64,000 nucleotides of DNA from JADMJV01 sp964649085 (GCA_964649085.1 CAZYPN010000005.1:127492-191491), one strand, 5' to 3'. Positions 16,987 to 26,100 are shown, numbered from the stretch's first letter. Notes: generated from the letters alone by a model not told the origin. Made by a program: numbers and translations.

Positions 16987-17904
16987 ATGAACGAGGGCAT
17001 TCTGCGTCGAATCGAGCGTCGAACCGGACTCCCGGGGCTGGTGGAGTTGCTGGCCGAGCGTTTGAGTCCTGGAGACCTCCAGTCCTTGTTGCTGGAGGTC
17101 TATGCGCAGAAAGCCAGCAAGCTGTCCGAAGTCGACCTGCTGCAGCGTCGTCAGCAAAGCCGTTTCTGTCAAAACGCGCCGGTAAGTCCGGGGGCTCTGC
17201 TCGAACTGAAGCAACTCTGGCTGCGCCTGCTCGACGGTGGTTTCGAAGCCCTTGAAATCTCGCCCCTCGCACCCCTCGGGAGTTGTTCGGTGCTGGCACC
17301 GGTGCACCAGAACAAGCTGGTTACCTGCATTCGTAACCTGGAAGTGGCGGCCGACCCCAGCAACCAGCTGGCTCTGGAGTGCGCCTTGCGTCGCAGCGAG
17401 GGGCAACCCGAAGTGCATCTAAGCGCCTGTCAGCGGGTTGTGCGGGCCCAGGCCTTACCCGGGCCCGAATGCTTCGCCCACTTTTCGCTGCTGGCGCTGG
17501 CCTCGGCCAGCGGCGATCCGGAGGGCTTTGAAGAGTTACAGCTGCGGCGTCACCTCAGCTTTCATTTGCGGTTTCTCCGCCAGGCTCTGCCAGGCGAACC
17601 GCTGACCCTGCGCTGGTCCCCGCGGACACCCCGGGCACTGGTGAGTCGAGTGGAAGGTTGGTTGCGCGAACGTGGGTTTGAATTCGACTCGGGTTGGCTC
17701 GAGTCGGCAGAATCTTCGAACTACTATCTGGGAGTCCGTTTCAAGTTATGGGCCGGGTTGGCTGAGGTCGGCGACGGTGGCGCAACCAACTGGTCTCGCC
17801 GTCTGCTGAAGAGTCGCCGGGAGCGTCTGTTGATCAGCGGCCTGGGGCTGGAAAGAATCGCGCTGAAGAGGGAAAAAAAAGAGGCCCCGCGGCGGGGGGG
17901 GTAA
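16987..17904 (+). CDS. Conserved-looking cytosolic protein of unknown function
   Basis: 305 aa from the ATG at 16987, which has GGGAGGG upstream. The most motif-like stretch is near residues 90-130 (A-P-L-G-S-C-S-V-L-A-P-V-H-Q-N-K, then E-V-A-A-D-P-S-N-Q-L-A-L-E-C-A). The rest alternates helices and strands without membrane segments. The pattern feels like a nucleotide- or tRNA-synthetase-related fold, but I cannot assign it. It diverges from the RNB gene 46 bp away. The last dozen codons (basic, K-R-E-K-K-E-A-P-R-R-G-G) are written by a transcription terminator used on the other strand. Confidence 0.7.
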   Translation: MNEGILRRIERRTGLPGLVELLAERLSPGDLQSLLLEVYAQKASKLSEVDLLQRRQQSRFCQNAPVSPGALLELKQLWLRLLDGGFEALEISPLAPLGSCSVLAPVHQNKLVTCIRNLEVAADPSNQLALECALRRSEGQPEVHLSACQRVVRAQALPGPECFAHFSLLALASASGDPEGFEELQLRRHLSFHLRFLRQALPGEPLTLRWSPRTPRALVSRVEGWLRERGFEFDSGWLESAESSNYYLGVRFKLWAGLAEVGDGGATNWSRRLLKSRRERLLISGLGLERIALKREKKEAPRRGG

Positions 17905-17916
17905 ACCGCGGGGCCC
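17873..17916 (-). terminator. Rho-independent terminator of the lytic transglycosylase gene
   Basis: A perfect 10-bp GC stem (GGCCCCGCGG at 17883-17892 pairing with 17906-17915) encloses a 13-nt loop. Read on the minus strand it is followed by eight T residues (17880-17873). It lies about 70 nt after the transglycosylase stop at 17988. It also covers the last codons of the convergent gene ending at 17904, whose own 3' side has only a weak T tract. Confidence 0.85.
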
Positions 17917-17987
17917 TTGATTGCATTGTAGACGGGCCGCCAACTTCCGGGCAGTGGGGAAGTCCCCCTCGGAAGGTAGGGTAAACC

Positions 17988-18653
17988 CTACCGCCGTTTG
18001 CGCCTGCGCCGCAGATATTCGGCGCAGATGGACGATACATAGCCCTGCGTTTCACGGTATTCGGGGATGCCCCCGTGGCTGGCCACGGCGGTGGGGCCGG
18101 CATTGTAGGCCGAGAGGGCCAGAGCGACATCGCGATAGCGAGCATACTGTTCGGCGAAATAACGGGTTCCCCCGGCCACGTTCTGAATGGGATCCAGGGG
18201 ATTTTCTACCCCCAGATAGCGGGCTGTTTCTGGCATCAACTGCATCAGTCCCTGGGCCCCGGCACCGGAACCGGCGCTGGGGTTGAAGCCCGACTCGTGG
18301 CGAATGATGATTTCCAACAGCAGGGGATCCAGGTTGTAGGTTCGGGCTTGTTCCACGATGAGGCGCGAAACGTCGACCTGGGCCGGCACCCACTGCTTCA
18401 GGGTGGGTTCCCAGGAGGTGTAGAACACCGGTCGAGGAGCAAGTTCCTGATGGGCGCTTTGTTCGAAAGAAAGGGCCTGGACGCCCAGATACTTTTGCAT
18501 GGAGCGGTTGGCCTGCCAGGCTCGACGCGTTTCCAGGCGCGGAACGCAGTTGCTGTAACTGTTGGTTCCCTGACTATCGGTGCCGGTCATTTCAATCGAC
18601 TGGGCCCGGGCCATGGGGGTCAGGGCCAGCAGAAAAAACAGCCAGAATTTCAT
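17988..18653 (-). CDS. Soluble lytic murein transglycosylase-like protein (SLT domain)
   Basis: 221 aa from the ATG at 18653. Residues 1-20 are a Sec signal peptide (M-K-F-W-L-F-F-L-L-A-L ending A-R-A-Q). A linker of about 80 residues precedes the SLT domain, with catalytic Glu in I-I-R-H-E-S-G-F-N-P, then A-Q-G-L-M-Q-L-M-P-E-T-A, and A-L-A-L-S-A-Y-N-A-G-P. These are the three standard motifs of family 1 transglycosylases. It cleaves peptidoglycan in the periplasm. The frame upstream of 18653 is open but has no signal-like or domain content. It is a single-gene unit with its own terminator. Confidence 0.9.
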   Translation of the reverse strand: MKFWLFFLLALTPMARAQSIEMTGTDSQGTNSYSNCVPRLETRRAWQANRSMQKYLGVQALSFEQSAHQELAPRPVFYTSWEPTLKQWVPAQVDVSRLIVEQARTYNLDPLLLEIIIRHESGFNPSAGSGAGAQGLMQLMPETARYLGVENPLDPIQNVAGGTRYFAEQYARYRDVALALSAYNAGPTAVASHGGIPEYRETQGYVSSICAEYLRRRRKRR

Positions 18654-18753
18654 TGCAAAAGGTTGTCCGCAGGGGCTCCTGGCCCCTGCTGTTCGGCAGG
18701 CGTTGCTGATCCTCAGCACGAACGCAGGGCGACTTTCCTCGTGGGAGCTGACA

Positions 18754-20223
18754 TTGATAGATCTGCAGATCAACCCCCAGGGCCTCGACAACGCCGTCAA
18801 GCGAGCACGCGAGCGCAAGATTATCATTCCCACCTTCCGCCAGCTCCGCGACCCGGGCTATGTGCCTTTTCCTATCCTTCGCCAGCTTTCCAAAGTGGGG
18901 CTTTGGGACCTGAATCCGCTGAATTTGTTTCGCATCAGCTGGCATAACGAGCCTCGGGAACAGGGCGGAGGTTTCGGCCCCGTCAACTATGTCGAGTTTC
19001 CTCGCAGCATCACGGGCACTCGTGCCCGCATTCTGGGGTTGGTGGGCAAGTATTTTCCCACCGGTGCCCACAAAGTTGGGGCTGCCTTCGCCTGTCTGGT
19101 GCCTCGTCTAGTCACCGGTCAGTTCGACCCCACTCGCCAGAAAGCGGTGTGGCCTTCGACGGGCAACTACTGCCGCGGCGGCGCCTACGACTCGGCACTG
19201 CTCGGCTGCGAAAGCATCGCCATCCTGCCCGAGGGCATGTCGCGCGAGCGTTTCGAGTGGCTGCAGTCGGTGGCTGGCGAGATCATCAAAACTCCGGGAA
19301 GCGAGAGCAACGTCAAGGAGATTTTCGACAAGTGCTGGGAGTTGCGTAGATCGGGTCAGGAACTGATGATTTTCAACCAGTTCGAAGAATTCGGCAACTA
19401 TCTGTGGCATTACCACGTGACCGGCTCGGCCATGGCCGAGGTGCTGGAAACCGTGATGAGGCCCGGCGATGAGTTTCGCGGCCTGGTGTGCGCTACGGGT
19501 TCGGCCGGAACCATCGCCAGCGGAGACTACCTTAAGGAGCTCTATCCCGGCAGCAAGATAGCCGCCTCGGAAGCCCTGCAGTGTCCGACCCTGATCTACA
19601 ATGGCTTCGGCGACCATCGTATCGAAGGCATCGGCGACAAACACATTCCGTGGATTCACAACATCAAGAACACCGATCTGGTGATCGCGGTGGACGACGA
19701 GGCGCCCATCTCGGTGATGCGACTCTTTAACAGTCCTGCCGGGCGGGAGTATCTGCTCCGTCAAGGAGTCGACCATGAGCTGCTGGACAGGTTGCCACTG
19801 TTGGGCATCAGCTGCATCGGGAACCTGATCAGCGCCATCAAGTTTGCTCACTATTATGAACTCGACGAGAACGATGTGGTGTTGACGGTCTTTACCGATT
19901 CCATGGCGATGTATGGCAGTCGCCTGGAGGAATACGATCTGCAGCGTAAGCCCCTGAGCGAACTGGACGCGGCCGGCATCTATCACCGCTACCTGATGGG
20001 CCTGGGTGTTGACCACATGCAGGAGCTCACCTATCCTCAGCGCAAGCGCGTGCACAATTTGAAGTACTACACCTGGGTGGAACAGCAGGGGAAGAGCTAC
20101 GAGGAGATCCAGGCTCAATGGTATCAGCGCGACTATTGGACCTCGATTGTGCCGCTGGTCGAGCAGATCGACCCCCTGATCGATGAGTTCAACAGACGCA
20201 CTGGACTGGTGGCCGATTTGTGA
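18754..20223 (+). CDS. Fold-type II PLP-dependent enzyme (cysteine synthase-like superfamily)
   Basis: 489 aa from the TTG at 18754, which has GGGAGCTG eight bases upstream. P-T-G-A-H-K-V-G-A-A-F-A carries the Lys that would hold pyridoxal phosphate, P-S-T-G-N-Y-C-R-G-G-A-Y the phosphate/carboxylate loop, and A-T-G-S-A-G-T-I-A-S-G-D-Y the glycine-rich PLP-phosphate site. It is longer than CysK (about 310 aa), with N- and C-terminal extensions. This matches COG0031-like lyases of unsettled substrate rather than cysteine synthase itself. It heads a tight plus-strand run and overlaps the next gene by 4 nt. Confidence 0.85.
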   Translation: MIDLQINPQGLDNAVKRARERKIIIPTFRQLRDPGYVPFPILRQLSKVGLWDLNPLNLFRISWHNEPREQGGGFGPVNYVEFPRSITGTRARILGLVGKYFPTGAHKVGAAFACLVPRLVTGQFDPTRQKAVWPSTGNYCRGGAYDSALLGCESIAILPEGMSRERFEWLQSVAGEIIKTPGSESNVKEIFDKCWELRRSGQELMIFNQFEEFGNYLWHYHVTGSAMAEVLETVMRPGDEFRGLVCATGSAGTIASGDYLKELYPGSKIAASEALQCPTLIYNGFGDHRIEGIGDKHIPWIHNIKNTDLVIAVDDEAPISVMRLFNSPAGREYLLRQGVDHELLDRLPLLGISCIGNLISAIKFAHYYELDENDVVLTVFTDSMAMYGSRLEEYDLQRKPLSELDAAGIYHRYLMGLGVDHMQELTYPQRKRVHNLKYYTWVEQQGKSYEEIQAQWYQRDYWTSIVPLVEQIDPLIDEFNRRTGLVADL

Positions 20224-20576
20224 GTCTCGATGCTCAGGCCATGCTGGAGGTCAATCGTCCGGCTCTGCTGGCGGCGGCCCAATCGATGCGCGAACGCGGG
20301 GTCGAACGACCGGTGGTGGTTTCGGTGGCCACCTTCGGCCGTGGCGTACGCCAGGAATTATTGAAAAAATTAGAAGGTTACCGGCACTGTTGGGGGCATA
20401 ACCAATCTATGGTTGCCACCCCGCCTCTCGAGTTGCTTGGTGAACTGATGAAGGATTCGCAGTGGCAGCCGCCGGCTCAGCCTGCGGGAGGCTTTTGGGT
20501 TCTGGGTTACGCTTTCGGAAAAACCTGTCTACAGCACTGGAGTTGGGACCCGCACCTTGAAAGCGACCTCTTCTAA
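20220..20576 (+). CDS. Small protein of unknown function
   Basis: 118 aa, GTG start overlapping the PLP enzyme stop (GTGA), so the two are translationally coupled. No membrane segment. The N-terminal half is helical, followed by V-V-V-S-V-A-T-F-G-R-G-V; the C terminus is Trp-rich (H-W-S-W-D-P). No family recognised. The coupling suggests it works with the PLP enzyme. Confidence 0.7.
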   Translation: MSLDAQAMLEVNRPALLAAAQSMRERGVERPVVVSVATFGRGVRQELLKKLEGYRHCWGHNQSMVATPPLELLGELMKDSQWQPPAQPAGGFWVLGYAFGKTCLQHWSWDPHLESDLF

Positions 20577-20601
20577 ACGCAGCGCCACCCAGGTGGCGAC
20601 G

Positions 20602-21696
20602 ATGGCCCAGGGTGAACTGACCCAGTGGGTCGAGCGGCGTTTCTGTGCCAGCCCCAGCCACTACGAACCGGAACTTCACGAGGTCTTCCAAAGCATTCTC
20701 TGGGCGGCCAATCAGTATGTGCCCTCGGAGTGCGGCTCGATTTGTCTGGGCGGCTTTCCCGACTGCGAGAATGAACTGGTTTTCGTGGCCTCATTCGGAG
20801 AGAGCTCGACCTTGATTCCGGGCACCCGCCTGAACATCGATCAGGGTATTACCGGAAGGGTGTATCGCCAGGGCAAGCCTCAATTGCGCAACGACGTCAG
20901 CCGCGACCGTCACTTCTTCGCGGGGGTCGACGCTCGCACCCAGTTCGTCACCCGCTCGATTCTCTCGGTGCCGATCAAAGTCGACGACGACATTGTGGGC
21001 GTGCTCAGCTTGCTCAATCGGCGTGGCAAACGTGGATTTCGCCGCCACGATTTGCGATTGATGGAGATTTTCTGTGGATATCTCACCACCTCGATCCGCA
21101 ACCTGATCGATGCCACCTTCCATCGCGAGCTTTCTCAGCGCGACTATCTCTCTGGATTGCGCAACGACCGCTATTTCTACCGGCAGTTGCTCACCGAGCT
21201 CGAGGGTTGCGAGCGTTATGGCGGTGACCTTTCCCTGATTTTTCTCGACCTTGACCACTTCAAATCGGTGGTGGACGAACACGGCCACCTGGTGGGAGGT
21301 CAGGTGTTGGCCGAAGTCGGCCATCTGCTGGCCAGGGTGGTGGACCATCCTGGGGCCACGCTGGCCCGCTACGGAGGTGATGAATACACCGTGATCCTTC
21401 CAGGTGCCGATTCCACCCGGGCGCTGGAAGTGGCCGAAAATATTCGGCTGCGAGTGTTGCAGGAAGTCTTTCTGGCCCAACCCGGGTCCGATGGACGCCC
21501 CGCCTTGAACATTCAGGGGCATTTTTCCGCCAGCGTGGGTGTTGCTTCATACCGAGAGTGTGTCTTTCCCGCATCCATCGTCGATCTGGAGCATCGGCGT
21601 CAGCACTTCATCCGTATCGCCGATGAGGCGATGTATCGCGCCAAACGTCAGGGCAAGAATCAGGTGTGTTTGGGGTGTCAACGCGAAGCCCTATGA
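20602..21696 (+). CDS. GAF-GGDEF diguanylate cyclase
   Basis: 364 aa from the ATG at 20602, which has AGGTGG upstream; a TTG at 20557 would add 15 residues and overlap the previous gene. Residues about 15-185 are a GAF domain (I-T-G-R-V-Y-R-Q-G-K-P, S-I-L-S-V-P-I-K-V, I-V-G-V-L-S-L-L-N). The GGDEF domain has F-L-D-L-D-H-F-K and the active-site signature R-Y-G-G-D-E-Y, so c-di-GMP synthesis is expected. There is no RxxD inhibitory site five residues before the signature. It may oppose the HD-GYP protein at 3.1-5.6 kb. Confidence 0.9.
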   Translation: MAQGELTQWVERRFCASPSHYEPELHEVFQSILWAANQYVPSECGSICLGGFPDCENELVFVASFGESSTLIPGTRLNIDQGITGRVYRQGKPQLRNDVSRDRHFFAGVDARTQFVTRSILSVPIKVDDDIVGVLSLLNRRGKRGFRRHDLRLMEIFCGYLTTSIRNLIDATFHRELSQRDYLSGLRNDRYFYRQLLTELEGCERYGGDLSLIFLDLDHFKSVVDEHGHLVGGQVLAEVGHLLARVVDHPGATLARYGGDEYTVILPGADSTRALEVAENIRLRVLQEVFLAQPGSDGRPALNIQGHFSASVGVASYRECVFPASIVDLEHRRQHFIRIADEAMYRAKRQGKNQVCLGCQREAL

Positions 21697-22559
21697 AGAG
21701 CCTCGATACCGAGCACCTGCTCCCCCATCCGCTTCCCGCCTGTCCTCTCAAGGCGGCGGGCTGTCAGGGCCAACTCAAAGTGCACCAATGGACTTCCCGC
21801 TCGCTGCACCGGCGCCGCACGATCGTGGTGTATCTCCCACCGGGCTACGATTCCGACACAGAGCGTCGCTACCCCAGCCTGTATGTCCAGGATGGTCAGA
21901 ACCTCTTCGACCCGGCCACCTCGGCCTTCGGAGTGGATTGGGCCATGGGCCAGGCCATCGAACGCGAACTGGCTCGTGGCACGCTCGAGCCCCTGATCGT
22001 GGTGGGGATCTACAATACGCGCTATCGCATGGAGGAATACACTCCGACGGTGGACTACCGTGAGCGTGGAGGCAAGGCGCGCGACTATTTGGCCAGTCTG
22101 GTCGAGGAGCTCAAGCCCTGGGTCGATGCCCGCTACCGTACCTTGCCCGAGGCCCGTTGGACAGGCATGATGGGCTCGTCGCTCGGGGGCCTGGTGGCGC
22201 TCTATGCTTCGCAGGCCTTCCCCCAGGTCTTCACCCGCATCGGTTCCCTGTCACCGTCCCTGTGGTGGGCCGGCAGAGACTTGATCAGCGCCATGGCCGG
22301 GGCCACTCAGTTTCATGCCCCTCTGCGGCTATGGGTCGATATGGGAACGCGTGAATCCAATGAAGACCGAAACCGCAACGGGGTGCCCGACGTACTCGAC
22401 GATTTGCGCCTGTTGCGCTTCGTCCTGAAGGGTAGAGGGATGCAGGAGGGGGTCGACCTCAATGTTGAGGAGATCGCCGGCGGGGCCCACACCGAGGCCG
22501 ACTGGGGGCGCAGAGTGAGCCGCGTGCTCCGCTTCCTCTTTCCGGCCACCGGAGTTTAG
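21693..22559 (+). CDS. Putative esterase (esterase D/Fes-like alpha/beta hydrolase)
   Basis: 288 aa, ATG start overlapping the GGDEF gene stop (ATGA). The fold markers are T-I-V-V-Y-L-P-P-G-Y, S-L-Y-V-Q-D-G-Q-N-L-F-D, nucleophile elbow G-S-S-L-G-G and the late His in G-G-A-H-T-E-A-D-W. This is the pattern of bacterial esterase D/enterochelin-esterase-like hydrolases. No signal peptide, so a cytosolic acyl-ester substrate is likely. It belongs to the same tight plus-strand run as the PLP and GGDEF genes. Confidence 0.88.
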   Translation: MKSLDTEHLLPHPLPACPLKAAGCQGQLKVHQWTSRSLHRRRTIVVYLPPGYDSDTERRYPSLYVQDGQNLFDPATSAFGVDWAMGQAIERELARGTLEPLIVVGIYNTRYRMEEYTPTVDYRERGGKARDYLASLVEELKPWVDARYRTLPEARWTGMMGSSLGGLVALYASQAFPQVFTRIGSLSPSLWWAGRDLISAMAGATQFHAPLRLWVDMGTRESNEDRNRNGVPDVLDDLRLLRFVLKGRGMQEGVDLNVEEIAGGAHTEADWGRRVSRVLRFLFPATGV

Positions 22560-22614
22560 CAGCCTAGGGGTTCGGGTAGTAGGGACTGATTGTATCGTAC
22601 AGGGGTGGGATTCG

Positions 22615-22989
22615 ATGATAGCCTGGATGACGACCACAGAAAATCGAGCACTGGAGCTGGCCGACCGCAAGGGGTTCTTGAGCTGTCGGCGCGATCAGCG
22701 CACCCTGATGGATCAGCACGCGGCTCGCTGTCGCGAGCGCCGAGTTCCGGTGCTGCGGGTCGAGCGTCACTCTCAGGGTCTGAGTCAGGTAGTGCTCTGC
22801 TGGCCTCAGCATCAGGCTGCGCTGGCCGTCGAGCGGCAGGAGCAGTTGCGGGACTTGCTGGGCACTCCCAGCGGTTCGCAGGGCCTGTTGCCCCTGGTGT
22901 TCCGAGGTGGCGCCTACAGCCAGATGATGCAACCAGACGATGCTGAGCTCCTGGCCGTGCGCATCGCTGCCTGGCTGTCGGAGCTGTAG
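22615..22989 (+). CDS. Small cytosolic protein of unknown function
   Basis: 124 aa from an ATG with GGGGTGGG upstream. It has a helical, basic N-terminal half with one Cys pair-like spacing (S-C-R-R, R-C-R-E-R) and no membrane segment. The closest I can say is that the pattern L-R-V-E-R-H-S-Q-G-L-S-Q-V-V-L-C-W-P looks like a short beta sheet. No family recognised. Confidence 0.6.
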   Translation: MIAWMTTTENRALELADRKGFLSCRRDQRTLMDQHAARCRERRVPVLRVERHSQGLSQVVLCWPQHQAALAVERQEQLRDLLGTPSGSQGLLPLVFRGGAYSQMMQPDDAELLAVRIAAWLSEL

Positions 22990-22997
22990 CCACCTCC

Positions 22998-23420
22998 TTG
23001 TTGCCCCGGTTGTGTCCTCGTTGCCAGCAGGTAGCCATGCTCAGCTTCCGCCAGGATGGTCTCGAGGTTGACAGTTGTCCTGAGTGCTTTGGGGTCTGGT
23101 TCGACCGTGAAGAACTGAAGCGCTTCGTGCAGACGCCTGCGCTGGTTCAGCGCCTTCAAGACGGCAGCCGGGAACTGGACCTGTTGCCCCGCAGTCAGGA
23201 AAGGCGCTGCCCCATTTGCCCCGAGGTAGCCTTGCTGGAAAGCAATCTGGGTCAGGTGTATGTCGATGTGTGTCCTCGTTGCCGTGGCATCTGGCTGGAT
23301 GGCGGCGAGTTCGAGCAGGCCATCGCGCAGTATCGCTCTGGCCAGAGAGGGAATCTGGTGGTCCTCAATCAAATCGCAGAGGGACTGAGGTCTCAACGTC
23401 AGCTGGAGGAGGAAACTTGA
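22998..23420 (+). CDS. Double zinc-ribbon protein (zf-TFIIB type)
   Basis: 140 aa from a TTG start with a poor ribosome site. Two copies of a zf-TFIIB-like ribbon are visible: C-P-R-C near the N terminus with C-P-E-C-F-G-V-W-F-D-R-E-E-L, and C-P-I-C with C-P-R-C-R-G-I-W-L-D-G-G-E-F. Each has the C-x2-C plus C-x2-C-x-G-x-W metal-site layout. Proteins of this kind are common in bacteria with unknown roles. It overlaps the dehydrogenase gene by 4 nt (TTGA). Confidence 0.85.
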   Translation: MLPRLCPRCQQVAMLSFRQDGLEVDSCPECFGVWFDREELKRFVQTPALVQRLQDGSRELDLLPRSQERRCPICPEVALLESNLGQVYVDVCPRCRGIWLDGGEFEQAIAQYRSGQRGNLVVLNQIAEGLRSQRQLEEET

Positions 23421-24616
23421 TTCACGTAGTTGCGCTGGGGGGCGATGGTACCGGTCCGGAAGTACTGGGCCACGCACTGAAGGTGCTGGAAACCGTCCAA
23501 CAATGGAGCGGAATCGAATTCCAGGTGGAGTCTATCCCCTGTGGCGGCCAGTACTATCTCGAGCACGGACGCGATTGGCCCGAGGGCTCCGAGCAGCGCT
23601 GCCAGGCTGCCGATGTGATTTTGCTCGGGGCGGTCGGCTGGCCTGCTCCCGATGGCTCCGGCCCGGTAACGATGAGCAACGGCAAAATGGCGGGCTGGTC
23701 TCCGGTCATCGGCAACCGAATCCAACTGAACCTGTATGCCAACATTCGCCCGGTCAAACTCTTTCCGGGAGTGCACCAGCGCATCCACGGAAAACCCCAG
23801 TCGGTGTGGCGTCCCGAACTCGTCGACATGGTGATTTTACGAGAGAATACCGAGGATCTCTACTCGGGCATCGGCGGAAGTCTGCGCACGGGTGGGCTGG
23901 AGTCGGTGGCGGTGGACACTCGCCTGATTACGCGCGAGGCCAGCCAGAAAGTGATTCGCAAGGCCTTTGAACTGTGCCGCAAGCGTCCGCGCGGCGCGCC
24001 GGGCGACGGCAAGAAACGCGTTACGGCCGTCGTCAAAGATAATGTTTTGCAGGGTTGCAAGCTCTTTGCCCAGGTGTTTCGCGAAGTGGGCCGTGACTAT
24101 CCAGACATCGAGCAAGAAACGGCCATCGTCGATGCCTTCACCCAGTGGCTGATCGGCCAACCCGAACACTATGATGTGGTGGTCACCACCAATATGTTCG
24201 GCGACATCGTCACCGATCTGGCCAGCGTCCTCCAGGGGGGCATGGGCATGGCGGTGGGTTGCAACGTGGGAGAGGATCACGCGATGTTCGAGCCCATCCA
24301 CGGCTCGGCCCCCAAGTATGCCGGTCAGGACAAAGTCAATCCTATCGCCATGATTCTCTCGCTGCGAGAGGCCCTGGCCTGGCTGGCCGACCGTCCCCGC
24401 TTTGCCGAGCAGCGCAGCCGCCTGCTTCAGGCTGGAAACGCCTTAGAGGCAGCGGTAGCAGAGGTCCTTCAGGAGGGTCGCTGGCTGACCTACGATCTGG
24501 TGGGTGCCGAACGGGCCTGCTCCGGAACCCGCACCACCCAGGCGATCATCGAGGCCCTGAGTCGCCAGTTGGAAGGCGCAGCCTTGCCATCGGATGGGGC
24601 GGCTGCTATCCTGTAA
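23417..24616 (+). CDS. Isocitrate/isopropylmalate dehydrogenase-family enzyme
   Basis: 399 aa, TTG start with GGAGGAGG upstream, overlapping the previous stop. The fold-specific motifs are present: G-G-D-G-T-G-P-E-V at the N terminus, L-N-L-Y-A-N-I-R-P-V-K-L substrate/cofactor loop, R-E-N-T-E-D-L-Y-S-G, V-K-D-N-V-L for the catalytic Lys, M-F-G-D-I-V-T-D metal Asp residues, and F-E-P-I-H-G-S-A-P-K-Y for the NAD(P) site. It oxidatively decarboxylates a beta-hydroxy acid. Leu, Ile and Tyr cannot settle whether the substrate is isopropylmalate, isocitrate or another acid; no leu genes lie nearby. Confidence 0.9.
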   Translation: MIHVVALGGDGTGPEVLGHALKVLETVQQWSGIEFQVESIPCGGQYYLEHGRDWPEGSEQRCQAADVILLGAVGWPAPDGSGPVTMSNGKMAGWSPVIGNRIQLNLYANIRPVKLFPGVHQRIHGKPQSVWRPELVDMVILRENTEDLYSGIGGSLRTGGLESVAVDTRLITREASQKVIRKAFELCRKRPRGAPGDGKKRVTAVVKDNVLQGCKLFAQVFREVGRDYPDIEQETAIVDAFTQWLIGQPEHYDVVVTTNMFGDIVTDLASVLQGGMGMAVGCNVGEDHAMFEPIHGSAPKYAGQDKVNPIAMILSLREALAWLADRPRFAEQRSRLLQAGNALEAAVAEVLQEGRWLTYDLVGAERACSGTRTTQAIIEALSRQLEGAALPSDGAAAIL

Positions 24617-24687
24617 CCCGGACGGGGTGATTTCCGGGTTTCCTGGACGTTCGCCTCCAGGCCACCGGGCAGATCGGAGAGCGTGCG

Positions 24688-25080
24688 GTGAAGCCATCCA
24701 GTCCAACAATCCGGCGTGCCATGTATCGAGGAGCCCGCTGGGGTGCATTCCTCCTGGGCCTGAGTTCTTTTTTGTGTGGGCTCACCGTGTGTATCTATTT
24801 TCGGCTGCCGGTGCCCCCGGTGTTTATTACCGAAATCGGGGTCATGCTGGGGGCTGGACTGGGGGCACTGATCGGCTACGTCGGCTGCTTCCCGGGGGGA
24901 AGAGCCTGTCTGGGCGGGCTGAGTCTCGGTCTGCTGGCAGGGCTACCGCTGGCGCTGTTTTTCGGCAGCCCCGGATTGCTGGTAGGTTGCCTGACGCTGG
25001 GCCTGTTGCTGGGCTACCAGAGTGCTCACTCCGGTGTGACCACCTCTTCGCCGGGTTGGAAGCTGCACCTCAGGGAATGA
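24688..25080 (+). CDS. Small multi-pass membrane protein of unknown function
   Basis: 130 aa, GTG start after GGAGAG. Four hydrophobic segments rich in Gly and Leu (about 18-38, 44-68, 72-92, 96-110) span the membrane. Basic residues precede the first helix, giving an N-in orientation. Its 3' end overlaps the convergent gene by 11 bp. No family recognised. Confidence 0.7.
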   Translation: MKPSSPTIRRAMYRGARWGAFLLGLSSFLCGLTVCIYFRLPVPPVFITEIGVMLGAGLGALIGYVGCFPGGRACLGGLSLGLLAGLPLALFFGSPGLLVGCLTLGLLLGYQSAHSGVTTSSPGWKLHLRE

Positions 25081-26017
25081 GCCAGGTTTCGTATACCGAA
25101 GCACTTTCTTCGGGGTTGTCGCCGTCGGTAACCACCAGTGCCTGCACTTTTTCCCCCACTCGGGCATTGAGGCAGATGCCCTCGAGCTTCACGGGCAGGT
25201 CGACGGGCTCGATGCGCGATACGGTTCCATCGGCTTCCAGCACACCGATGTGCGACCCAAGCACCTGGCCATCGTCGTAGGGGTTGTCGGTATCTTCGGC
25301 CGCGGCCGTGAACAGGCAGCGACTTTCATCGAGGGGGGTTAAATCGGTGATGGTCAGAGGGACCGGCCCCCGGCTTCCAGGCAGGCTGGGAAGCTGCAGC
25401 GGTTGGATCTGTTGCACCAGTTCCGGGCCCCAACTCTGGCCGTGTCGGGCTTGTTCAAGGGCCTGTCTCAAGTCCAGATCGATGAGGGCGTTCTGGGCCA
25501 GGCTGCTGTTGCCTCGCTGGGCCAGTCGCAGTCGACCATCTCGAATCACCGGGGCCATCCCCTCGATGTTGAGGTCGGGGAAGCGCTGCTGCAGCGAGCG
25601 GTAGAGGGGTTCCAGGCCAAACTCTACGGAGTTGCCCGGCTGCCCTTGTGGGTCCAGGGTTACGCAAACGCCTCGCATACGGGCCTCGCTGGAGCCAGAG
25701 CCCAGGGCCACCCAGTAGGCCTGATCGCCCTGCCAGAGCACCGAGGCCGATTCGAGGTCGGGCTTGAGCTTCTTGCGCTCCTTGTGGTCGTGGGGTAGGG
25801 GGGGGCGTTGGAACAGCCGATACAGTTGGCCCTCTTCGTCGGGGGCATCGGCTTTGAAAACGGCAACGTCCAAAGCGTCATCGGCGATGATGTGCAGCGT
25901 GTTGGCTACCCGGGTCAGGCCACTGCCCGCTGCCAGGTGGCAGGGCAGCCCTTCGCTCAGGGGTTTGGCCAGGGGCAGGGTGCGCACCAGGGCAAGGGTC
26001 AACAATCCGGCAGTCAT
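25070..26017 (-). CDS. Exported or peripheral beta-rich protein of unknown function
   Basis: 315 aa. The N terminus (M-T-A-G-L-L-T-L-A-L-V) is mildly hydrophobic but has no clear signal cleavage site. The body alternates short strands with Asp-rich turns (A-S-V-L-W-Q-G-D-Q-A-Y-W-V-A-L-G-S-G), like a beta-propeller of the esterase-like phytase or DUF6929 kind. No catalytic motif can be named. It diverges from the metallophosphatase gene across an 83-bp gap. Confidence 0.7.
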   Translation of the reverse strand: MTAGLLTLALVRTLPLAKPLSEGLPCHLAAGSGLTRVANTLHIIADDALDVAVFKADAPDEEGQLYRLFQRPPLPHDHKERKKLKPDLESASVLWQGDQAYWVALGSGSSEARMRGVCVTLDPQGQPGNSVEFGLEPLYRSLQQRFPDLNIEGMAPVIRDGRLRLAQRGNSSLAQNALIDLDLRQALEQARHGQSWGPELVQQIQPLQLPSLPGSRGPVPLTITDLTPLDESRCLFTAAAEDTDNPYDDGQVLGSHIGVLEADGTVSRIEPVDLPVKLEGICLNARVGEKVQALVVTDGDNPEESASVYETWLIP

Positions 26018-26100
26018 CGACAGTTATTCGATTTCCTCCGGGCACCCCCTGCGCCTGCGCTCGGCAGGAGCCGAACCATGGTGAAGAGGAAGGGCCCACC

